Shown here: piece after piece, positions 23,857 through 38,800 of the stretch
Layout: each line of letters starts with the position of its first letter
How positions within the stretch are numbered: the first letter of the stretch is position 1
Assembly (NCBI GenBank): GCA_032158295.1
Contig: CM063246.1
Coordinates: forward strand, 12,029,608 to 12,093,607
Direction: 5' to 3'
Length of the DNA: 64,000 bases
Source of the DNA: Pycnopodia helianthoides
Taxonomy: Eukaryota; Echinodermata; Asteroidea; Forcipulatida; Asteriidae
The notes under the pieces: model-generated
Told to the model about the DNA's origin: nothing
Database searches by the model: none
Seen by the model: the letters and a program-made list of their open reading frames with translations, nothing else
Program-made: the position numbers and the translations under genes

Positions 23857-26800
23857 CTGTTGAAGAAATAATTGTAGGGGGGGGGGTTGATGAGCAGATT
23901 GTTGAATATAAATTTGACAACTGTTTTGAGGGGTCAGTTTCTTGTTTTGTGTGTTACTCTTAGTGTAACAAGAAGGAATAATAATAACAATAATAATACA
24001 GCGCATTTTAACGTATCAATGTGCTTTACATTAGTGCCCTAGTCATTGGGTCAATAGTATTCCTGTAATCTTTCTCAGCTCCCTGGGGAGTATACAACCT
24101 TGAGCTGCCAGGGCGCTTTGAAGGTTTCCTCAAACACAATATCAACCTCTACCCTCGCAGGTACCCATTTATACCCCAATTATCTTGCTCTAGGACACAA
24201 GTGTCATGACCGGGATTTGAACCCATGTCCCGATGACCCAACCACCAGAACTTGAATCCGATGCCCTAAACCGCTCGGCCATGACACCCCCCCACGGCCA
24301 TGACACCCTAAAGTATGGATGAAATGTATGCTAAATTGTCACACATCTGACAAACTGATCAATAAACTATAAACAGTGTATATGCTAAGAAGTCAGTTCA
24401 TCAGATATGCAACAAAATGATAAAGAAAACTTATTGATGATTTCACATCTCGAGAGAGTAGACTTTTCCATAATACTATAACAAATATAGAGCACTATTT
24501 CAAAAATTCAAACCTCGTTCAGTGTTGCTTGAAAAAGTCTTATTCTCATCTATTTGATGAGCAAGTAAAACCATTTGAGTTTGGGAAGTGCCCGTTTTGT
24601 TAGGAGCATCACATGTTTGGAAAAAAAGAGCAACAAAAATTATGAAAATAAACAAGAGTCGAGTTGAATTGGGAAATAAATTGAAACAGGAAATAAGATC
24701 AGGAAACCCATGGGTTTTCCCCCCTAAAACAATATTTTTCCCTGGGTTTTTCTATGATTTTATAAACTCTGTTGTACGAATTTACCAATGCCATACTTAG
24801 TCTGTAACAAAGATAAAAACTTGTTGGTTCAAATCTCGCTCTTGTCAATTTTTCTTCATTCAACCCTAACATAAAGATAAAATTCATGAAGCTTTTTCTT
24901 GTGAAGATTTGGCTGGCAGTTGCTTTTTCGTTATTTTATTTTTGTACAGATCCAACAGTGCAAGTGCCCATTACAGGATGAATAGGAAAAGATAAAGCAA
25001 TATTCAGTTTTTTGGTGTGGGGGAGGGGGAACCCCAAATGGGAAAAAACAACTTAATCATCAAAAAACCCAATCCACTTGTGCTGTTGGATGCGTCTGGG
25101 ATTCGAACCGGAGTCCACAGAGGTGAAAAGCCACCACGCCAATCTGATTCCCCCATCAATTAAAAATTGATTTTACGAAACATTCTCGTACCTGAACTTT
25201 GATCTTTGCTTCTCCGTGACCTAGCGCTGGAGTATCCAGAGTTATCTCCAGATGCATTCTGGTCAAGGGGGAGGTCACTGACCTTTGACACACCATGCAG
25301 TGCAACTCGGAGCCACTGTTTCAAAACATAAACAATTTATGTAAATGAGTCATTTATTACTGGGATCAGTTTGTATAAAAATTACACTTACAGTACTAAA
25401 CACAGCTTAACAATTCAATAAAAATACAATATTTTACTATCAAATATAATAAATATCCTTAAAGCAAAGAGCTAAGCTTGTGGTTACCTCCTAAATATAT
25501 ATATAGGGTTATTCATTACTGTTTTTCTTTATAATTTTATATTATAAATATATACATTAACAAATGTGTAACTGCAATAAATTATTCAAAACAAACAACA
25601 GCAGCTGAAATGATTTCCTTAATTTGGTCATACAAATACATAGAATACTATAACATACAGTTCTAAAACTACATAACGACAAATTTACACACTGCAATGA
25701 AAACAAAAACAAAACAAATGAATAATTCACAACAATTCACAACAAACAACAAACACTGCCATAATTTCCTCAATGGAAATTTGGATTCATAGATAAGGGA
25801 GATTCCCAAATAGGCTGTGCAAGTTTCGTGCGTATGCAAATATCCGGACCCATGAAAGTGAGTTGACTATTTTTCCTTCACATGTTAAAGCAATGAAGGT
25901 GGGAACACAAATGTTTGAACATGTCCTCAGCAACACCCTTGGCAACAGCCATAGCCGTAGCTGTAGCTGCCAATTTGGATACGGCCATGTAGCTGCAGCC
26001 CAAGTGGATGTGGAAAATAGTCTGGCCCCATTTGGGCACAATATGATTCAGCAATGATGACCGCTGTTAAAGAAAAGGGTACATGACAAAGTGTGATGTC
26101 AGAACACAAATCAACAAGGCATATCGACAACTCGTCTTAAGATCCAGGTGAGATGGAGCCAGACGCCCGCTCCGTCCTGAAAAATTGTATGGCAGTGATT
26201 TACCTGCTGGGATCAACTTGGAGTCTGTCGTTACTGCAGGTGTCACACGCTGGCCAGCTGCAGGCCGTTGCCTCATCCACCCCAGTCACCACACCTAGAC
26301 ACCACAACCAAGAAAAGATTGTCACACAGGCGCGTAGCAAGGTGTTTAAAAGTGGGGCGGTTCCCATATTTACACCTAGGTTAAGAGAAGCAATTATAGC
26401 TAAGTGCCTTGCTCAAGGACACAAAAGCGCCATGACCGGGAATCGAACCCACACTCCGATGATTCAACCATCAGAACTTGAGTTCGATGCAGTAGAGCGC
26501 TAAGCCACGACACACCACGAGAGTTCTTGACTAAAACCTTTTGAATGCTCTCACCTGTGATAGAGACTAGAGTATTTTGGTCACTATGGAGCCCAAGATC
26601 CGGTAACGGAGGGATAGGGATGGTTGCTAATCTACTGATGAGGATCCCATCTTGAGGGCTGCCTCTCCTCTCTGTCTCTTTCTCTGTCTCATTCTCAGTG
26701 AGTTTGTCAATGGTGGTGTATGTATCTGCATGCAGATGACCTGTGATTTAAACATTGTATAGTTTTAATAGGTGTTAAATTTGCATCGGGGTTAAAGAAT

Positions 26801-29800
26801 ATCATTTGGTTTTACCCACACACCGATGTGTGTTAAGCACAGTATACTCATTACTTTAATGAGTCCTGTGTCAGTAACTAATTACGTCAGCCTCTAGATA
26901 CTAGGCAATATACGTAGTCTAGTGGTAAGACATCTGCTTGAGAAATTGCTTTAGTTTCTTTGTGATATATTTCAGTAAAACTAGACAGTTTCCAAGGAAA
27001 GTTTAAAAGAATTCAAGTTTGAGAGACATTCATGCTTAGTTTAGATGATCTTCCCAGCAAGGGAACTCGACAAACTCCCACAAGGGGATATAAACACCAA
27101 GCTGGCAACAACCAATCTCTCTTATACAAACATTGGTTAACGCCTATGATTAAGAATTGCACAAATCAAGAAATTGTGATTCAGATACTAGAATCTTAAT
27201 CTAGATTCAGATCATCAATCATTGGTTAACGTCTATGATTATGAATTGCACCAATCAATAAATTGTGATTCAGATACTAGACGACAATACTTATTTTAGT
27301 CATCGTGTAATCAACAATTAGCTTGGTAGGATTTGAACCCACAACCTTGTGATTGCAAGTCCTACAGTCCAATTCATGGACCAAGGTGACCCAGAAGTCT
27401 AATAGAAGTCTTCTATTACCACGGTGATAATAGAAGTCTATGCAGATGCAGTGTTTCTGGCCTTTTTCCAATGGGGTGCACACCCTTCAGTCTGATAATC
27501 CAACACAGCCTTAAGGCTGCGTCTGACTTGGCAGCTTCGGCAGCAGCTACGGCTAGCTCACTGCAAAAAACACATCCTACCAAGCTGCATCTGTAGCCAT
27601 AGCCGTAGTTGAAGTTGCTTCATTTGCACGCAGGCAAATTGGTGGCTACAGCTTGGCTACAACTGTTCCTAAGGGCGTTGCTAAGGATTTGCTACATTTC
27701 AACACCTGACATGGAAATCTAGCCATAGCTGTGGCTGTAGCCGCCAATTTGGACAGGGCCTTACCTTGTTCACAGCATAAATCCCTTAAGAGAACCAGGC
27801 TACCCGGAACACCCAAGCAGTCCTTTGCGCATTCCACAGCACTGCAGGATCTCCTCACATAGACATACATGAGTCTGGTGCCACGACCCTCACTGCCAAG
27901 CATTCCAGTCACATTCCTCGACTTCTTCTCGGTCTTTGTTGCTGATTCTGCTATTGGAGCAAGCGAGTGGTCTGTGAGGAAGAGGTGCCAGTCTGTTGTG
28001 ACTGTTTGGGACTGAGGTTGTTGAGATGCCGTGTGGGGATCGGTAGCAGGATGAGCATATACTAGTTTTGCATAACAGGCTGCTCGCTGATTGCAAATAT
28101 CTGACATCTGTAAACAAAAAAATCTAAAATATGTTTGAGGAAACTTTAAAGGATTCAGGTTTGAATGATCTTCCTGTCAAGGGAACTCAGCAAAGCCCCC
28201 ACATTATGGAGTTTTCACTATCAGTCGATTAAATATTGTAATAAAACTTATTGCCTGGCTTTACAAGCAAACCGCATGTGTGCATAAGCGTGTGCGTGAA
28301 GTTTTCTCAGACCTTTTTTTTTCTGGAACAAACAATATTAATAAGTAAAGAGTACAAAATGATTAGTTGTGGAACAAGAGGGCCGTCAGAGAATGATCGT
28401 GGAGAAGTGAGGAGCTGAAGAAATGAAGAGTGATAGCCAATTCAAATTACAGTCATCTGTTTCATTGCATATATCTGGCTCAATTGACAAAATCATTTCC
28501 TTTCGCACGAGAGAATCTTTACATATCATCCCCATTTTTATGAAGCCACGACTTCGTCCCGCATCCCAAAATGTGTTTTTTTGAAAATCACATTTGAAGT
28601 TGAACTAATTTTTCAAACTATTATTTAGGACATAACTTACAATTTCTTCTTTTTAAAGTTTACTATCAAAATAATGCTGAATTCTTCAGTTGTACAGAAC
28701 TGTCAGCATTGTTTCAATTTGGCGACTGTTTTGTCACTTCGTCCCTTCACAAAATCGGTCAATGAACAGTTTCGTCCCTTCGTAAGAACTCAAAAGTCAA
28801 ACCATGCCTATTTTGGAACCGTTCCTGTGGTATGTATTCCAACAAATTTTAGATGTGATTTTTGATTTTCACTTCATAAAAACCAAAATTTTGAAATTTA
28901 TCCTTCATTGGTTACTCTAATTATGAAAATATTACATATTAGGTCCTGAAACTTAGTGAAAATAGTAACAGCATTGAAACATCAACTATTTCCGGCCTCA
29001 AACAAATGTAGAACTTAAAAAAAAAAAAAAAATCAACATTTTCAGAGTTTTAAAAAACTTGAGAGTGTACATGTGTATAGGAGCACTGTAATGGTACATT
29101 CTGTCATATGACTGTAACAAACAGGCAATTAACAATGAGGTGCGCCTGCTTTAGTTTGCCACGAAACGTCATTTTCACATGGTGAACCAGTTTTTGCCCA
29201 TCGTGTGACCCTGGTTGTTTAAGGTTTACATGCAATCATCAGCAGAACGACAACACAGGAAATTACATGTGTGATGTTTCCTTCAGAATGCAGCAAGGTC
29301 AGATTTCCTTTTGTGTTTTTTCCACATTTTTTGAGAGGCCTGTGAATGTTGTTCACAATCATGTTGGCCATTGTCAAGGTTCCAAACTACTCGTGCAGCC
29401 GGAGTTGCGAGTGTGATTTTTTGCAATCGACTCATGGGAGAACAGTAGAGGGCGCACTGTATTGTGAATCACTTGATGGTTGTGTTTCAGTTAACTGAAT
29501 AAAATTAGATGCATTTTGGGTCGAACAAAGACAAATTTACTTTAGCAGGAATTTGAACCTGAGACCAACAAATTAATGTGCTGGCGCTATACCAATTGAG
29601 CTATTTAGCCCTGTTGGTGGTCCCTTTATAAAGAGGGGAATTCAACAGTTAGGGCTAGATAGCTCAGTTGCTAAAGTGCCGGAATGTTGATCTAGAGGTC
29701 CCAGGTTCTAATCCCGCTCTAGTCAATTTTTCTTGTACAACCCAAAATTGAATTGATAATTCCCCCGCCAGTTTCCCTTGTATTTTATTACTTGATAAAA

Positions 29801-32800
29801 CTAAACGCAGCATTCTCCCTTAACAGTGGTCTGGCCAAATACTAGATAAAATACCTGAGGACCAGCGAAAATTCTCACCAAGTGGTCTTGCTGGCCAGTT
29901 CAGCATTGAAAAACATCCTTATTTAATATGAAATACAGACTCGAAAAGAAAAAGCCGAAATGACAAGTAAAATGACAAGCTAAATGACCCTGCTGGCTAG
30001 TCACTAAAAAAATCTAAAGCTAAGGGCAAACCATGCAAATGCACAATCATAGAGTATAGAAAAATTGCTTTTCAAAAATCGACAAACATCAAAGAATGTA
30101 AAGCAAAGGAAATCATACAATAATGGCTCGATTTCAGAAAGAGCTAAGATTGGTCTTAAGGTCTGTATCCATCTTGACACTTTGAAGACCAAACGGCTTG
30201 CACCAAAATGCCTGTAGCGGCCGCAAAAAAGGTCAAAGTAAAGGTCATGACCTGAATTGACATTATCAATGTTTCCCATGTTAACATAGTATCTATGTTC
30301 CTAAAACAAAACCGTGTTTCTGTTTATACTATTTTTATCATACACCTATTAAATTATTTTGTTTTCTTCAAAAAATCAACAATAAAACCATGCATGGGTG
30401 TATGGTGATGATTATACAGAAATTAATGGTCTCTAAGAGATTAATTTTTAATTAAATTGTGATGTCACAATACAAATCACTATGGTGATAATTGACAACT
30501 CATATTTGAGATGAGTGTTTTGTGAAGTCAAGCCCAGGTGCATTTTCACTTTATACATAAATTTGAACCGTCTGTTTTATTGCATTTTTGTACTGCTCTT
30601 TAACCTTCAACCCATCCAGAACTTGACAAGTGAAAACAATTCCTTAAAAACACCCCCGAAAACCGATTGAGCAAACTGAAGCTACCTTTTCAATTTCCCC
30701 CAGGGTGTGTATCACCGGTTCTCTGTAGGGTGTTCTTACTCTGTGTGTCCCGTCCTCTCTGATGGAACTCTTCAGTGTCTGTACTCCCAAAATGTAGCAG
30801 AAGCTTTGGGGAGATACAAGTCCTTGTGACTTGGAATCCTGTGTTTTTTTCCAAATAAATCAAGTATGGGTAATGATATCATTCAGCAAGCCCTTTTTGT
30901 TCCTGTGCTACAAGACCCAATAGTTTCATTGTAAATTATGTGAAATGTTGAACTTGTTGTTCACGAAAAAGAAACAGTAGACACAAAGGAAGAACACAAA
31001 CAGTGGACTTTTTGCCTCAGTGGCGGTACAAAACACTATAAAAAATAATATATAACGACTTTCCAAAACATCATACATGTATCAATTTTATAATACAAAA
31101 GTAATATCTTAAACTAAGCTAGCTACCAGCACAAGGAGTTGCGGTCCAATGGCACTACATGTATTCAGGAATAAAAATAATATTACGTTTTTATAGAGCG
31201 CATTTCAGTTCTGCAAGAACTCTCAATGCACTTTACATATTATTACCCCTGGTCACTGGGCCATTATTTCATTCCTTAAACCATCTCAGCTCCCTGGGGA
31301 GTATACAGCCTGTGCAACAAGTATGCGCTACTAAGCTAAATCAATCACAAGAACCATCTCTGCCTCACAGGTACCCATTTACCCCTGAGTGGAGGGAAAC
31401 AATCATAGTTAAGTGTCTTGCTCAGGGACACAAGTGCGAACCCACACTCTGCTGAACAGAAACACCAGAGCTTGAGTTCTGTGTTCTTATCCGCTCGGCC
31501 ACGACACCCCGATTCAAGTTTGGTTCTCTCTTTTTTTTAATTATAGAATAATTGTAAACAGTCGGGGGTTAAAGGTTACCTGTGATTCGGTATCTGTTTG
31601 ACTGGTTGTTCCTTCAGAAGGGGACCACAGCGAATCTATCAATGAGAACAACCCTGGAGATCTGACATAAAAGAGACAAAATACAACAGGGATGAACACT
31701 TCACTTGTGCAAGCTAGTCGAAACGTTGAGACCAACAGAACACACTCTGCACCAGTGCAGTTAATTATGAGAAGCCCCCCCGGTCCACAAAGCAAAAGAA
31801 GTAGTCCAGGTCGATTTCCTACCTCCCGCCCAGGTAGTAGTTAATAAGCAGGACAGTTCTTTTTCAGAACTGAGAAGTCTCCCGAATTCCGAAAATCTAC
31901 TCCGTGGTAGTAGAACAAACAGCAAGACAAGTTCTCTAAAGAACAAAATCTACACAGCAAAGTAGATAATTATACACATGGTGATACCGCAATGCCTCAA
32001 AAACCATATACAGTAGGAAACATCAATTGGTTTTTCTGGATGAGCAAATCCTTTCCAATCTTGTAGTTTTCAATAAACCAACCTGTGAAAATTTCATCAC
32101 AAAAAGGTGATCGAGTTTTGGAGAAACAATGGGCCTCTTTAAAACCCCGGTGGCAACTTTGAAAGTGTGCGCTTTTGGTATGGAACAAGTGGACGGAGCC
32201 TGAAGCCTGGTTCATGATTCACGTAAATTGCGATAGCGAAGCGAATTTTCTTTGTGTCACAATTGGGAAAACGACGAGTTAGGTATTGTTTGCGGCACAT
32301 CATTCGCTTTCGCGTGAGGTATGAACCAGGCTTTAGCCGGAGTCCAATGAAAGCCTTGGTTACTCAGGACAATGGGAGACTTTTGCCAAGTGGCAAAAAT
32401 CATCAATCATATGTTATACATTTAAAAACAAAATTAAAAACAGAACATGCAATTCTTGATTATGCTAATTTTGGGAACAAAGAATTATTGGAGAGTGGTT
32501 TGACCTTTAACACACATGCACAGGCAAAGTTCTGGTGCTTGTGTTTTCGAAAAAAAAACTTTAATTTGCCTTTCCCATGAAATTTTGTAAATTGCACATT
32601 GCGTGTGCCCACCAACACTACTGGTTGGCAAAAATAATGAGGGAAATATGTGCCTTTTTGTATGGGGCTGATGGTGGCTTGACACAAACACATTTGTGCG
32701 TCTGCCTGGTGCACAACTCTATGACGTTTGCCGACCAATAGTGTCCGTACGCATGCGTGAATGTAATTAGCATACTTCATGAGAAAGGTCAAACGTTTCT

Positions 32801-35800
32801 AGATCCACCCTTTGACCTCACCTTGTTCTATTTACTCGTCTCATCACTTTGAGTCCAGAGAAGATGAACGTCTTCCCTTCTCCGTGTCTCATACACCGCC
32901 TCCACTCTTCCTCCTCCTCCTCCCCGGTGCCTCCCAAGGTCACCTGAAGCTCACAGAAGACCCCCTGGCTGTCTTGGATGAGTAAGGTCCACTGTGTCGA
33001 TTGTTTAACAGGCAACGCATGGGAGTAACTTGGAAACCTTCTGTATATAGATCAAGATATCAGACTTAGACGTGTCGTGGCCGAGCGGTCTAGTGCACTG
33101 GTCTCAAGTTCTGGTGGATAAGTCATCGGGGTGTGGGGTTCGAATCTCGGTCATGAAACTTGTATCTTTGAGCCAGACACATAACTACAATGGGAGACTA
33201 TTTAAAGGAACATTACAGAATTGGTTTTTGCTAACAAAACAGTTGCTGGCAGTGTAAGCACTTTATGTAATCCACCATATACATAAACTGACAAACCTGT
33301 AGAAGTTTGAGATCGATCGGCAATCTGGGTCACGAGAAAATAGTGAAAAACCAATTACACATTTTCATGAAATCATATAGGTTCAACAAATGAATAAAAT
33401 GCTCACTGAGCGATAAACTCCAATCGGAAAATTAGTTCATTCATTTCTCATCAAATATGGCATTTCAGACAGAAATATTTCTAGGGATGTTTTCTACTAT
33501 CATCATCGTTAGACCGTGTAAGTTTTATGCAAATCTGTGATCAAAAGTATATTTTACAAGTTTTTTTCTTACCAATTCTGTAATGTTCCTTTAACACTAG
33601 ATAGCAGCAGACATACCAGGTAAAATTCTAGTGTCTACGTAGTTCTAAGCATGCGCACATTGTCGATAAAGTTGGATTTACCTGGTAAGTCTGCTGCCAC
33701 CTACAGTCCTAAAAGATCCCCATTGCATCTCATCACCCAGGGGTAAATGGGTACCATGGCAGAGATGGTTCATGTGATTGTTCTAGCTTGTTGCGCTACA
33801 TACTTGGCCGCACAGGCTGTATTCTCACTCCCCAGAGAGCCAAGAAGCTTTAAGGAATGAAATATATGGTCCAGTGACCGGGGTAATAATGTGCGTAAAA
33901 ACTGGTGGCTGCTGGTGCTATATTAATGTCTGTTATCATATTTACTATTAAGTGCATGTGCATTTGTGAATTTGTGATTTTGTGCATCTTTCAAAATACC
34001 CTCCTTTGTATTGCTGCAGTCAACGTAAGCGATGGTGATTTGGGGGTCTATGCTATCGTCGTGACTTTGACAGTAGTTCAGACTAGATGATACAGTCATC
34101 TAGAGGATTGGCACTTACTTTCAGATTGAAACAAATCAATAGTTTTTTAATGATTACCAATCCTACAACTTTAGTAATGAATTATGGCGCTTTTCAAAAC
34201 AACGGCTTGGGCTTGGGCTTCAACTCTCAGTTTTTGTGGGATTTCCTAACGAGGCTTGAATCAAGCAGATTATAGCCTGCCCGATATGGGGCAGAGGGTC
34301 CCCCAATGTTCCCATACTATAACACACTATTTTCCTCTTGTATAGACCACCCCCCCCAAAAAAAAAATCCTCAAAAGAATTCCTGAGATTCCAAGCACAC
34401 AATAAAGACACAATAGGTACCCTCTGCCCCATATCGAGCACCAATTGAAGCAGATAGAGCCCAAGGCCGGAGTTGTGGTTTCAAAGAGGACGTCAAGAAG
34501 TTCATGTCACATGAAGCAATTTACAGGTAAAAACAAAAATTCATTCACATTTCAGTTTTTCTCATTATTTTCTATGGGGATAGTGAGTTACAGCTAGACG
34601 ATTGTCTCTAATGTGCTGCTGAAGTGTTCCTTTTGCATGCAGTGCAGTTGGTTGCCTCCAAGTTGCCTGAAATAATGAATGGCCCTGTGTGACACGGCCT
34701 TACGAGTTAAACTCTCAAGCAGGTTTTTTTTTTCTTTCTAACCTGCTTGCTAAGGTAGCCTCCGGATGACATCTCCTGTAGTACACTCTGTGAATAGTCG
34801 CCTGCACACACATGCCCGCTGATGAATACATACCAGTCTGTGCTATGCTGTCCAGGAAGGAATCGGACGCATGGCCTTTCGGGGCCTCCGTAGATTGTGG
34901 CAGCACTGACTGGAGAGTTGACTTGGTCGTTGCTGTTTGGGCTGGAATTGGCCTTGGCTGGAAGAGCTGAAGTGGCCCCGATTGCTATTGGAAGATATGA
35001 GATGTTGATCAAAAATGGAAAATGACAGCAAGAAAGAAAGTTAAAAGAAAGTTTGTTTTATTGAGATTTAAAACTACTTTTTTTTGAAAGGAAAGAGAAC
35101 AAAAGTCTTCTAAAAATGGCAGCAAGAGAATAACAGCCCACAAAGTTTGACAAGCTTCAAAGTAGAACAAGATATGAGGACTACCTTTTGATACATTGGG
35201 AAAATTAAAGTAGCCATTACTTAAATACGGACAGCAAAAAAACCACAAGATGACAAAATTTGCCTACTGTGCTTAAAATAGAAAAATTATGAAAAACAAA
35301 AACCTTGTTGAGAAACAAAAACCTTGTTGAGACATACCTCTCCAAGGGAAGGACCACTCATCATGTTTGGGAATGAGGAGGATTGGTTCCCCATTTGGTC
35401 GCCCCCCTCTGGGCCATCATCCACTGACTGACAGAAATATGTGCAAAGAATCACTGGCTGCTTGTAGTTCGGCAGCGTCAACTTCTGCCTAAAAAAGGAT
35501 GATAGAACAAGAGAAAAAGAATTTTGGGCTAGATAATCAAACTTTGTGTCACAACAAAAAATACTGTAATCTTCTTGGTGAAGGGGTTGGAATACTGTTA
35601 CAAGCTCTTTCCCATCCGCAGGTCTGTAGCCAGCCTCTGTCTTTTCTGGGCAATTAATTAGAATTTAGTAAATTAAATAATTAAGGTATGGGGTCATGTT
35701 TAAAAAGACTAGTTTTGTTTGGGAGGGCCAAAATATTAGGACAATTACAGAGGTTACGACCATGACTCTTAAGCCTGGTTTGGGGGGGGGTGGTCGGGGA

Positions 35801-38800
35801 CTGTTAGTGCAAACAGAGCGTACCGCACACAAACCCTCCACAAGACAAACGCTCAAAGCTTTCATTCCAAACAAAAAAAGAAACCCCATGAATGTGATTG
35901 GTTCAAATTGTTCCGTACCATGGAGAATAAACTCTGACCCTTGACCCCAATCCCAGCTTCAACTGTCTCCCATTGGCTTGGGAAAACAGCACAAACATGT
36001 CTTCGTTGTCATCGGAGGTCACAGGTTGCATCTGGCACCGGGTGACGAACAGTCCCCTGACCTCCTCCAAAGATAGTACAAGAAGGTCAAGTTCCGGACT
36101 CTCTATAAGTTAAAAGACAATGTAGTCAGATTCAAACTGCAACTATGGGAGATTTTCCCAAGGCTAGGTAATAACAATAATAACTAGTTTTTATAGAACG
36201 CTTTACCTACGAGCGTCTCAAGCTTCTTTATAGATGGATTGCAATACGCGTCATTGACCGCCATCTTTGATGTAAAACAATGGAAAAAGTGCACGCGTGT
36301 ACGCGCTACGCACGACTCTCAGCCAATGATAGCTCTTCACGCGTGCACAATTCATCAAAGATGGCGGTCAATGACGCGTGTTGCAATCCATCTATTATTG
36401 AAAGACAGGTTTTTGAGGTTTATGAGTTACGAAACCAACTTATGTAATAATAATAATAGTGGCTTCTTATATAGCGCTCATATCCGTCAATCAGTGACGC
36501 GCAAGGCGCTTCGTTTTGAAGTATTAGACCTATTCCTTTACATAGCACCATGTAATGGTTTACAAGGTGCTGTGGCGCAATATGCTGCCGCAATATGCTG
36601 CCAATGTAAGTAACAACTTATAAGGGTTTACAAGGTGCTGCGGCGCATTCAGCAGCCACTACCAGAAACGCCTTGCCAGACCCCTTCTCTTAGCAATAAG
36701 TGTGACTGGGTTCTGCTACGTGCATTACGTAACACAAATCTAGAGGGCGAAGCAGTAATGGTCAAGTGTCTTGCTTAAGGACAAAAGCATCAAGAGCAGG
36801 ACTCGAACTGTGCAGGTGACCGATAGTATTTCACGTATCGGGGACACAATACAAGACCAACTCACTGATTGTCAGGCGAAAGGTCAGCGGAGTGCATGAG
36901 TGCTGATGAGCAAGGGTCATGCAACGGCATGGATGTATGCACTTGCGTGAGACTTGTTGTGAACGACCGTCGGGAGGATGGAGAGTTACGACTAGATCTC
37001 AACTACCAATGACCAAGACATAAGACTCATTTAGTGGTTAGTGGTTCAGACGTTTATTACACACTCAACACTTTAAACAAAACTCAAGATTAAAGGTAAA
37101 TGTGGACTTACGGTTTGTTGCTGTGGTGTCTACCGTACGGTGAGACCAGAAGGCCATGGAGGATTTCTCCCTGTTCATCACTCTCTGTAAATCTTCAGCT
37201 AAACCACCCCTGGATAATATTTACAAATCAACACAAAAACTAAATAATCAGTGATATTAAAGACAATGGTTTAACATAATTATCAACTCTCTCTGCATTC
37301 CTAAATCCATCAAATTACCCCGTTTCATTGGTGACTAAATCTTTGACCAATGCAATTCAGAATTGATATTTCTGTCCCCAAACTTTTTACATATAGCCAA
37401 GTTTCAACGCAAGCCACTTAAAACAGATTCTTAAATTTCAAACGATATTTTGTTCAGAATACCTGACAAACTTTTTCTTTTTCTTAGCCGAGTCCCCACC
37501 TCCGCTAGGTGCCCCCGTAGCGCCCTCTTTGTCAGGGGTCCTCTCTGGTAACTTGAGCCGTTTCAGTAGTTCAGTTCCAGTTCTAGGACTCTCTTTGGAG
37601 GGGCTGTGCACTGGTGACGGCTGAGGGGTGGGGGAGTGGTCGGAGATGTGCAGAGAGCTGGATCCCTGTAGAAAGCAATCAGTGAATTATTGATGTAGAT
37701 CCATTCCAGATAAGAGTTTGCTTGATAGTTTATTTGATAAATATCCACTCAAGTCGTCTAGGTTTTCGATTTGTTAGAGACGACACATGCATTATGGTTG
37801 ACACATTGAAGATGGGCAACTTTGGAATGGGACTTTGGCAGCAGCCTTCCCATTGTTTACATCGTCTTTTTAATGTTACCTTCTGTGCTTCAGTCCACTA
37901 TACAATTGTTGCCTGCGATGACATGGTCCATGGTGTTTTGTACAGACGAGGGGGCAAGCCGAGGGTGCCATTTGCCCCTGAGGGTGTACAAAACCTATGG
38001 ACCATGTCACAGCAGGCAACATTTGTTTTGTTATACCTCTGTCTTGAATTCTTAGTAATATTTTCCTCATCTGAAGGACTCCAATTTCATCGAAACGATG
38101 ATAATCTCGATCCTTTGCTGCACAGAAAGTTGTAAGACGCGCGCTCGCGTGAGAGGAGAGTGGTACATGGATATTTGTTGCCCGCTCATGTGATCATTCT
38201 GTGCCAATGAAAATACAGCATTCAAGACAGAGGTATAACAAACTTCTTTGTAGCCATTGCTTTTGTACAGCTTGTCTATTTGTGTAATCTTGCATAATGC
38301 GACACTATAGTTAGCGTAGTTTTGTGTTCATGTGGCGTGTCGTGGCCGACTCACTGGACTCAAGCTCTGGTGTTTCTGATCAGCAGAGTGTGGGTTCGAG
38401 TCCCGGTCTTGACACTTGTGTCCTTAAGCAAGACACTTAACCTTCGGATGTGTGTTGTGTAACGCACGTAAAAGAACCCAGTTACACTTATTGATAAAGG
38501 GAAGGGGTTTGCCCTCGTGTTTTTAGCAGTGGCTGCTGATTGCAACCCTTACATGGTGTTACATAAATAGGTCACATAATTCAAAAACTTCAAAAACCTG
38601 CCTGGAAATAATAATGATAAAAAGCGCTTTGAGATGCCTGTAGATAGAGCACTATAAAAAAACTAGTCATTATTATCATTATTATTACCTTTAAGTTTCT
38701 TAAAATTGTAACCGAAGCTCTGAGAAACAATGTAAAAGTGAAACGTTTGCTGATTTTTTGAGGGAGTATTTTTTTCCTGGCTTACCTGTTGAGAACTTGA

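Noticed and set aside
28674..28865. Small plus-strand ORF in a SPIDR intron
   Set aside because: No conserved motif; SPIDR exons 12 and 13 join in phase without anything between.
29648..29725. tRNA gene with A and B boxes
   Set aside because: Part of an inverted repeat element; acceptor stem does not close properly.
34087..34275. Possible extra SPIDR exon region between exons 9 and 10
   Set aside because: Exon 9 and 10 phases match directly (AG + A) and the conserved protein is continuous; nothing on the minus strand here resembles SPIDR.
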